A stretch of DNA of 10,636 nucleotides, taken from contig CAMPIA010000027.1 of the NCBI GenBank assembly GCA_946886175.1, forward strand, positions 1 through 10,636, in the 5' to 3' direction. The notes under the pieces were generated by a model that did not search any database, was not told where the DNA came from, and saw only the letters and a list, made by a program, of their open reading frames with translations. This DNA is from an uncultured Altererythrobacter sp. Lineage in GTDB: Bacteria; Pseudomonadota; Alphaproteobacteria; Sphingomonadales; Sphingomonadaceae. Positions 7,197 to 10,636 of the stretch are shown here, piece after piece. Each line of letters opens with the position of its first letter. The stretch's first letter is position 1. Made by a program: the position numbers and the translations under genes.

Positions 7197-8831
7197 ATGA
7201 GTGACAGCGCAGTAGCGGTGCAACGCGAGCCGACCGACAAGGAAATCCGCCTCGTGATCGCGGCCTCCTCGGCCGGGACGATCTTCGAATGGTACGATTT
7301 CTTCATCTACGGCACGCTCGCCGGGCTGATCGGCGCCGCGTTCTTCCCGAGCGGCAACGAGACGCTGCAAATCCTGCTCGTCTGGGCCGGCTTCGCGGTC
7401 GGCTTCGGTTTCCGTCCGCTGGGCGCGATCCTGTTCGGCTTTCTCGGCGACCGGCTCGGGCGCAAGTACACCTTCCTCGTCACCGTGACGCTGATGGGCG
7501 TCGCGACCGCGGGCGTGGGCATGATCCCGAGCGCGGCGAGCATCGGCATCGCGGCGCCGATCATCGTGATCGGTTTCCGCATTCTCCAGGGCCTCGCGCT
7601 CGGCGGCGAATATGGCGGCGCCGCGATCTACGTCGCCGAGCACGCCCCGCCCGAGAAGCGCGGCTATTATACCAGCTATATTCAGGCCAGCGTGGTCGGC
7701 GGCTTCGTGCTTTCGATCGCGGTGGTGCTGACCTGCCGGCTCTTGATCCCCGAGGACGATTTCGCCGCCTGGGGCTGGCGCCTGCCGTTTCTGCTCTCGA
7801 TCGTGCTGCTGGCGATCTCGCTGTGGATGCGATTGAAACTCAACGAGAGCCCGGTGTTTCAGGCGATGAAGGCGGAGGGCAAGACCGCCGCCAACCCCTT
7901 CACCGAAAGCTTCAGCTATCCCGGCAACAAGAAGCGCATCTTCGTCGCGCTGTTCGGCATCACCGGCGTGTTGACGACGATCTGGTACACCGCGTTCTTC
8001 TCCGGCCTCTCGTTCCTGCGCGGGCCGATGCGGATGGACGAACAGCTGGTGGAGCTGATCCTGTTCGCAGCCGGGCTGATCGCGATGTCGTTCTACCTCG
8101 TGGTCGGCCGCTGGTCGGATCGGGTGGGGCGCAAGAAGCCGATCATCGTCGGTGCGCTGCTGACGCTGCTGCTGCTGTTCCCGATCTTCTGGGGCATGGG
8201 CAAGCTCGCCAATCCGGGCCTCGCCGAAGCCTCCGCCGCGAACCCGGTAGTGGTTTCGGGCGCGCAGTGCACGACCGATCCCTTCGCCGAACTGTTCGAC
8301 CGCGAACAGAGCGACTGCGGCAAATTGCTCGAAACGCTGACCGCGAGCGGCGTGAGCTACACGGTCGAACCGGCCGACACGCTGGCGCTGACCGTGGCCG
8401 GCGCGCCGATCGCGCTTGCGCCCGAATGGTTCGCGGACGGCGCGGCGCGGCGCGACGGGTTGCTGGCGGCGCTCGAGACGCGCGGATTCGATTTCGTGCG
8501 CCAGTCGCCGCCGCTTATCAACGTGCTCGGGATCGTCGGGCTGCTGCTGTGCCTCGGCATGCTCTCGGCGCTGACCTACGGCTCGGTCGCGGCGCTGCTG
8601 GCGGAGATGTTCCCGCCGCAGATCCGCTATTCCTCGATGTCGATCCCCTATCATATCGGCGCGGGCTATCTCGGCGGGTTCCTGCCGCTGATCTCGGGGA
8701 TCATCGTCGCCCGCACCGGCGACGTCTATGCCGGGCTGTGGTACACTTGGGCGGTGGTCGCGTTCGGGGTCGTGGTCGCGTGGTGGGGCATTCCCGACGG
8801 ACCGCCGAAAGATTTCCAAGCCGATGCCTGA
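7197..8831 (+). CDS. MFS transporter, metabolite:H+ symporter (MHS) type, with large periplasmic insertion
   Basis: 544-residue inner-membrane transporter with 12 predicted helices, of the MHS branch of the major facilitator superfamily (relatives: ProP, KgtP, ShiA). MHS-type signatures: AGTIFEWYDFFIYGTLAG in helix 1, FRPLGAILFGFLGDRLGRK (motif A, loop 2-3), GFRILQGLALGGEYGGAA in helix 4, WGWRLPFLLS in helix 6 and GRWSDRVGRKKP in loop 8-9. Unlike typical members of 430-500 residues, it carries about 100 hydrophilic residues (roughly 337-437) between helices 9 and 10, on the periplasmic side, with a Cys358/Cys374 pair. The substrate is unknown; the family moves organic acids, osmolytes or amino acids. 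The start at 7197 has GGGGAAGG upstream. It begins 32 nt after the previous stop, and its end overlaps alr by 8 nt. Confidence 0.92.
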   Translation: MSDSAVAVQREPTDKEIRLVIAASSAGTIFEWYDFFIYGTLAGLIGAAFFPSGNETLQILLVWAGFAVGFGFRPLGAILFGFLGDRLGRKYTFLVTVTLMGVATAGVGMIPSAASIGIAAPIIVIGFRILQGLALGGEYGGAAIYVAEHAPPEKRGYYTSYIQASVVGGFVLSIAVVLTCRLLIPEDDFAAWGWRLPFLLSIVLLAISLWMRLKLNESPVFQAMKAEGKTAANPFTESFSYPGNKKRIFVALFGITGVLTTIWYTAFFSGLSFLRGPMRMDEQLVELILFAAGLIAMSFYLVVGRWSDRVGRKKPIIVGALLTLLLLFPIFWGMGKLANPGLAEASAANPVVVSGAQCTTDPFAELFDREQSDCGKLLETLTASGVSYTVEPADTLALTVAGAPIALAPEWFADGAARRDGLLAALETRGFDFVRQSPPLINVLGIVGLLLCLGMLSALTYGSVAALLAEMFPPQIRYSSMSIPYHIGAGYLGGFLPLISGIIVARTGDVYAGLWYTWAVVAFGVVVAWWGIPDGPPKDFQADA

Positions 8832-9876
8832 CGTTGAGCCGCTTAGGCCGCCGCCCACCCTGCGGCTGAGATTCGATGAAGAGGCGCTGGCCGCGAACTG
8901 GCGCGCGCTCGACACGATGTCGGGCGCGGCGCGGGCGGGCGCGGCGGTCAAGGCCGACGCATACGGACTGGGCGCGGACAAGGTCGTGCCGGCCCTGCGC
9001 GATGCGGGCGCGCGCGATTTCTTCGTCGCGCACTGGAGCGAAGCGCCGGAGGTTCTGCGCCACGTCGATCCGGCGCAGGTCTCGGTGTTGCACGGTCCGG
9101 TCCACGCCGAGGATGCAGCCTATGCCCGCGCAACCGGGCTCAAACCGGTGATCAACAGCGCCGAACAGGCGCGCATATGGGCACAGGCCGGGGGAGGGCG
9201 CTGCGACCTGATGGTCGATACCGGGATCAACCGGCTCGGGGTGCCGCTCGCCCGGATTGACGATCCGGCGATCGCCGCGCTGGAGATCGACTTGCTGATG
9301 TCGCATCTCGCCTCGGCGGACGAGGACAGCGCGCTCAACGCGGCGCAGCTCGAGCGTTTTCGCGGCGTGTGCGCGGCGATCCCCGCACAGCGCCGCAGCC
9401 TCGCCAACAGCGCCGGCATCGCGCTGGGGAAGGACTTCGCCTTCGACCTGACCCGGCCCGGTCTGTCGCTTTATGGCGGCGTGCCGCGCCGCGAGCTTGC
9501 GGGTCCCGTTCGCCAGGTCGCGTTCCCGCAAGCCGCGGTGATCCAGGTGCGGCAGCTCGCACCCGGCGACAGCGTCGGCTACAATGCGACCTTCACCGCG
9601 CGCGCGCCGATGCGCGTCGCCGTCGTCTCGCTCGGCTATGCCGACGGCTTCCTGCGGTGCCGCGGCCACCACGGCGCGCTGCGCCATCACGAGGCGCTGC
9701 TGCCGCTGCTCGGCAAAGTATCGATGGATATGATCGTGGTCGATCTCTCGGCCTCGCCCGACGTGCGCGAGGGCGACTGGCTCGACGTGCCGTTCGATCT
9801 GCCGGAGGTCGCGGCTGGTTGCGGCCTCTCGCAATACGAGTTGCTCACCACACTGGGCCGCCGCTTCCGCAGGTAA
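8824..9876 (+). CDS. alr: Alanine racemase
   Basis: PLP enzyme that interconverts L- and D-alanine, supplying D-Ala for peptidoglycan in the cytosol. It has 350 residues, near the family norm. Lys43 in AAVKADAYGLG is the PLP Schiff-base lysine, and Tyr253 in SVGYNATFTA is the catalytic base acting across the dimer. Other family blocks are DTGINRLGV, NSAGIALG, RPGLSLYGG, SLGYADGF and GKVSMDMIVVD. The ATG at 8824 lies inside the end of the transporter gene (8-nt overlap), with no strong Shine-Dalgarno, so re-initiation after the upstream stop is likely. The N-terminus starts directly at the barrel. With only one racemase in view, I cannot tell whether it is the biosynthetic (Alr) or the catabolic (DadX) type. 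Confidence 0.95.
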   Translation: MPDVEPLRPPPTLRLRFDEEALAANWRALDTMSGAARAGAAVKADAYGLGADKVVPALRDAGARDFFVAHWSEAPEVLRHVDPAQVSVLHGPVHAEDAAYARATGLKPVINSAEQARIWAQAGGGRCDLMVDTGINRLGVPLARIDDPAIAALEIDLLMSHLASADEDSALNAAQLERFRGVCAAIPAQRRSLANSAGIALGKDFAFDLTRPGLSLYGGVPRRELAGPVRQVAFPQAAVIQVRQLAPGDSVGYNATFTARAPMRVAVVSLGYADGFLRCRGHHGALRHHEALLPLLGKVSMDMIVVDLSASPDVREGDWLDVPFDLPEVAAGCGLSQYELLTTLGRRFRR

Positions 9877-9889
9877 TACGGGCTTCATG

Positions 9890-9917
9890 TTGCGCTGCAC
9901 ATGCTGCACCTGCTAAT
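9890..9917 (+). promoter_or_regulatory. Possible phaR promoter inside the operator cluster
   Basis: TTGCGC (9890-9895) and GCTAAT (9912-9917), 16 bp apart, resemble -35 and -10 hexamers (4 of 6 matches in the -10). If real, it lies wholly within the TGC-rich repeats, so bound PhaR would block polymerase. Weak consensus; low confidence. Confidence 0.3.
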
Positions 9918-9935
9918 GCAGCATCGGTGCAGCAT
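9894..9935. promoter_or_regulatory. Predicted PhaR autoregulatory operator, TGC-rich direct and inverted repeats
   Basis: Within 42 bp there are two direct copies of GCTGCAC (9894-9900, 9903-9909), an inverted pair ATGCTGCA (9901-9908) / TGCAGCAT (9917-9924), a further TGCAGCAT (9928-9935), and a central CTGC-TAAT-GCAG (9910-9921). PhaR of Paracoccus denitrificans is known to bind TGC-rich CTGC-N3/4-GCAG-type sites upstream of phaP and phaR. The cluster ends 14 nt before the phaR ATG. The repeats are seen; binding by the encoded PhaR is inferred from family knowledge and position. Confidence 0.8.
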
Positions 9936-9938
9936 TTT
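9901..9938 (+). terminator. Possible alr terminator overlapping the phaR operator
   Basis: ATGCTGCAC (9901-9909) pairs perfectly with GTGCAGCAT (9927-9935). The inner CTGC/GCAG (9910-9913 with 9918-9921) stacks on it, leaving a 5-nt bulge. The stem is followed by TTT (9936-9938). It lies 24 nt after the alr stop. The short T run makes it a moderate candidate at best; the same bases are the predicted PhaR operator. Confidence 0.4.
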
Positions 9939-9949
9939 CGGGAGTTACG

Positions 9950-10507
9950 ATGGCCAAGAACCAGGGCAAGCCGGGCGATCCGATCATCATCAAGAAGTAC
10001 GCCAACCGGCGTCTCTACAACACCGGCACCTCGAGCTATATCACGCTGGAGGACCTCGCGCGGATGACCCGCGAGGATGTGCAGTTCCAGGTGGTCGACG
10101 CCAAGACCGGCGACGACATCACCCACGCGATTCTCACCCAGATCATCATGGAGGAAGAATCGAGCGGCGGCGAACAGATGCTGCCGGTCAGCTTCCTGCG
10201 CGATCTCATCTCGATGTACGGCAATTCGATGCAGACGATGATGCCGAGCTACCTCGAAGCCAGCATGGCCAACTTCCGCAAGAACCAGACCAAGCTGCAG
10301 GAGGCGTTCCGCGAGGGGCTGGGCGGCAACCCGCTGGCCAAGATCGCCGAGACCAACATGGCGATGATGCGCGCCGCGACCGAAGCCTTTATTCCCGGCG
10401 CCAAGAAGCCCGCACCGCCGCGCGAGACCAAGCAGGAGGCGGAGATCGCGGCGCTGCGCGAGCAGATGGCGACGATGCAAAAAAAGCTGGACGAGCTCGA
10501 CAAGTAG
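9950..10507 (+). CDS. phaR: Polyhydroxyalkanoate synthesis regulator PhaR
   Basis: 185-residue DNA-binding repressor of PHA (PHB) metabolism. In characterised members PhaR represses phasin (phaP) and its own gene and is released when it binds nascent PHA granules. The N-terminal PHB/PHA accumulation DNA-binding domain covers about residues 9-70, with the signature IIIKKYANRRLYNTGTSSYI. The next, Met-rich part (about 75-125; LISMYGNSMQTMMPSYLE) fits the granule- or oligomer-binding PHB_acc region. The last 25 residues (AEIAALREQMATMQKKLDEL) form a heptad coiled coil typical of tetramerisation. A good Shine-Dalgarno, GGGAG (9940-9944), lies 5 nt before the ATG. Upstream is the TGC-rich repeat cluster, consistent with autoregulation. 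No phaC, phaP or phaZ is present in the window. Confidence 0.95.
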   Translation: MAKNQGKPGDPIIIKKYANRRLYNTGTSSYITLEDLARMTREDVQFQVVDAKTGDDITHAILTQIIMEEESSGGEQMLPVSFLRDLISMYGNSMQTMMPSYLEASMANFRKNQTKLQEAFREGLGGNPLAKIAETNMAMMRAATEAFIPGAKKPAPPRETKQEAEIAALREQMATMQKKLDELDK

Positions 10508-10553
10508 CGCGAACGGGCGCGCTCGTCAGCCAACGATCAAAGCAGGAATTCAC

Positions 10554-10636
10554 GTGTCCAACATCCGCCATGCGCTGAACTCCCGGCGCGCCGACGATTT
10601 CGCGCAGTGGTATCAGGAGGTCGTCTCCGCCGCCGA
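10554..10636 (+). CDS. proS: Probable proline--tRNA ligase, first 27 codons only
   Basis: A GTG start with AGGAA (10544-10548) 5 nt upstream opens a frame that runs off the window edge. The visible residues SNIRHALNSRRADDFAQWYQ match the N-terminus I recall for alphaproteobacterial class II prolyl-tRNA synthetases of the short type (HALSVxREEDFxxWYQxVV). No catalytic motif is visible, so the call rests on about 27 residues. It begins 46 nt after phaR; the gap holds only a weak GC hairpin (10507-10522) without a T tract. Confidence 0.6.
   Translation, partial: MSNIRHALNSRRADDFAQWYQEVVSAA

Noticed and set aside
7161..8981. Long minus-strand open frame (about 600 codons) across the MFS transporter and the start of alr
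   Set aside because: His/Arg/Asp-rich low-complexity translation, a GC-rich shadow. The plus strand encodes a clear 12-helix transporter and Alr.
10507..10522. Terminator after phaR
   Set aside because: Only a 5-bp GCGCG/CGCGC stem with no T tract; such stems arise by chance at this GC content.

Overview
The window looks like core chromosome of a GC-rich alphaproteobacterium, most likely a sphingomonad (Sphingomonadaceae/Erythrobacteraceae type). This rests on the protein sequences of RadA, the NifU-like scaffold, PhaR and the start of ProS, on the gene order, and on a degenerate copy of an inverted repeat I recall as common in sphingomonad genomes. I see no insertion sequence, tRNA, rRNA, CRISPR array or obvious transferred island. 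Genes are tightly packed; the longest stretch without a gene is 128 bases or less.

Layout: (1) 3-2330, the chaperone pair dnaK (5' end outside the window) and dnaJ, separated by a strong GC hairpin. (2) 2331-2433, a palindromic repeat in the gap between the convergent dnaJ and patatin genes. (3) 2434-4749 on the minus strand, a 771-residue patatin-like hydrolase. (4) 4750-4820, a 71-bp divergent control region holding a perfect alphaproteobacterial LexA-type site (GTTC-N7-GTTC). (5) 4821-9876, five closely spaced plus-strand genes: radA, cvpA, a NifU/IscU-like protein, an MHS-type MFS transporter with a ~100-residue periplasmic insertion, and alr. Gaps are 11 nt, a 1-nt overlap, 32 nt and an 8-nt overlap, so they may be one transcription unit. 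(6) 9877-9949, a dense cluster of direct and inverted TGC-rich repeats in front of phaR, the regulator of polyhydroxyalkanoate granules; it looks like a PhaR autoregulatory operator that may also act as the alr terminator. (7) phaR, then the first 27 codons of a probable proS.

Together the genes cover protein folding (DnaK/DnaJ), recombination and repair (RadA), envelope and cell-wall functions (CvpA, Alr), solute transport, Fe-S or related assembly, and carbon-storage control. I found no convincing multi-gene undescribed system. The observations most worth following are the LexA-type site between radA and the patatin gene, the layered operator/terminator before phaR, the extra periplasmic domain of the MFS transporter, and the two-cysteine NifU-like protein.
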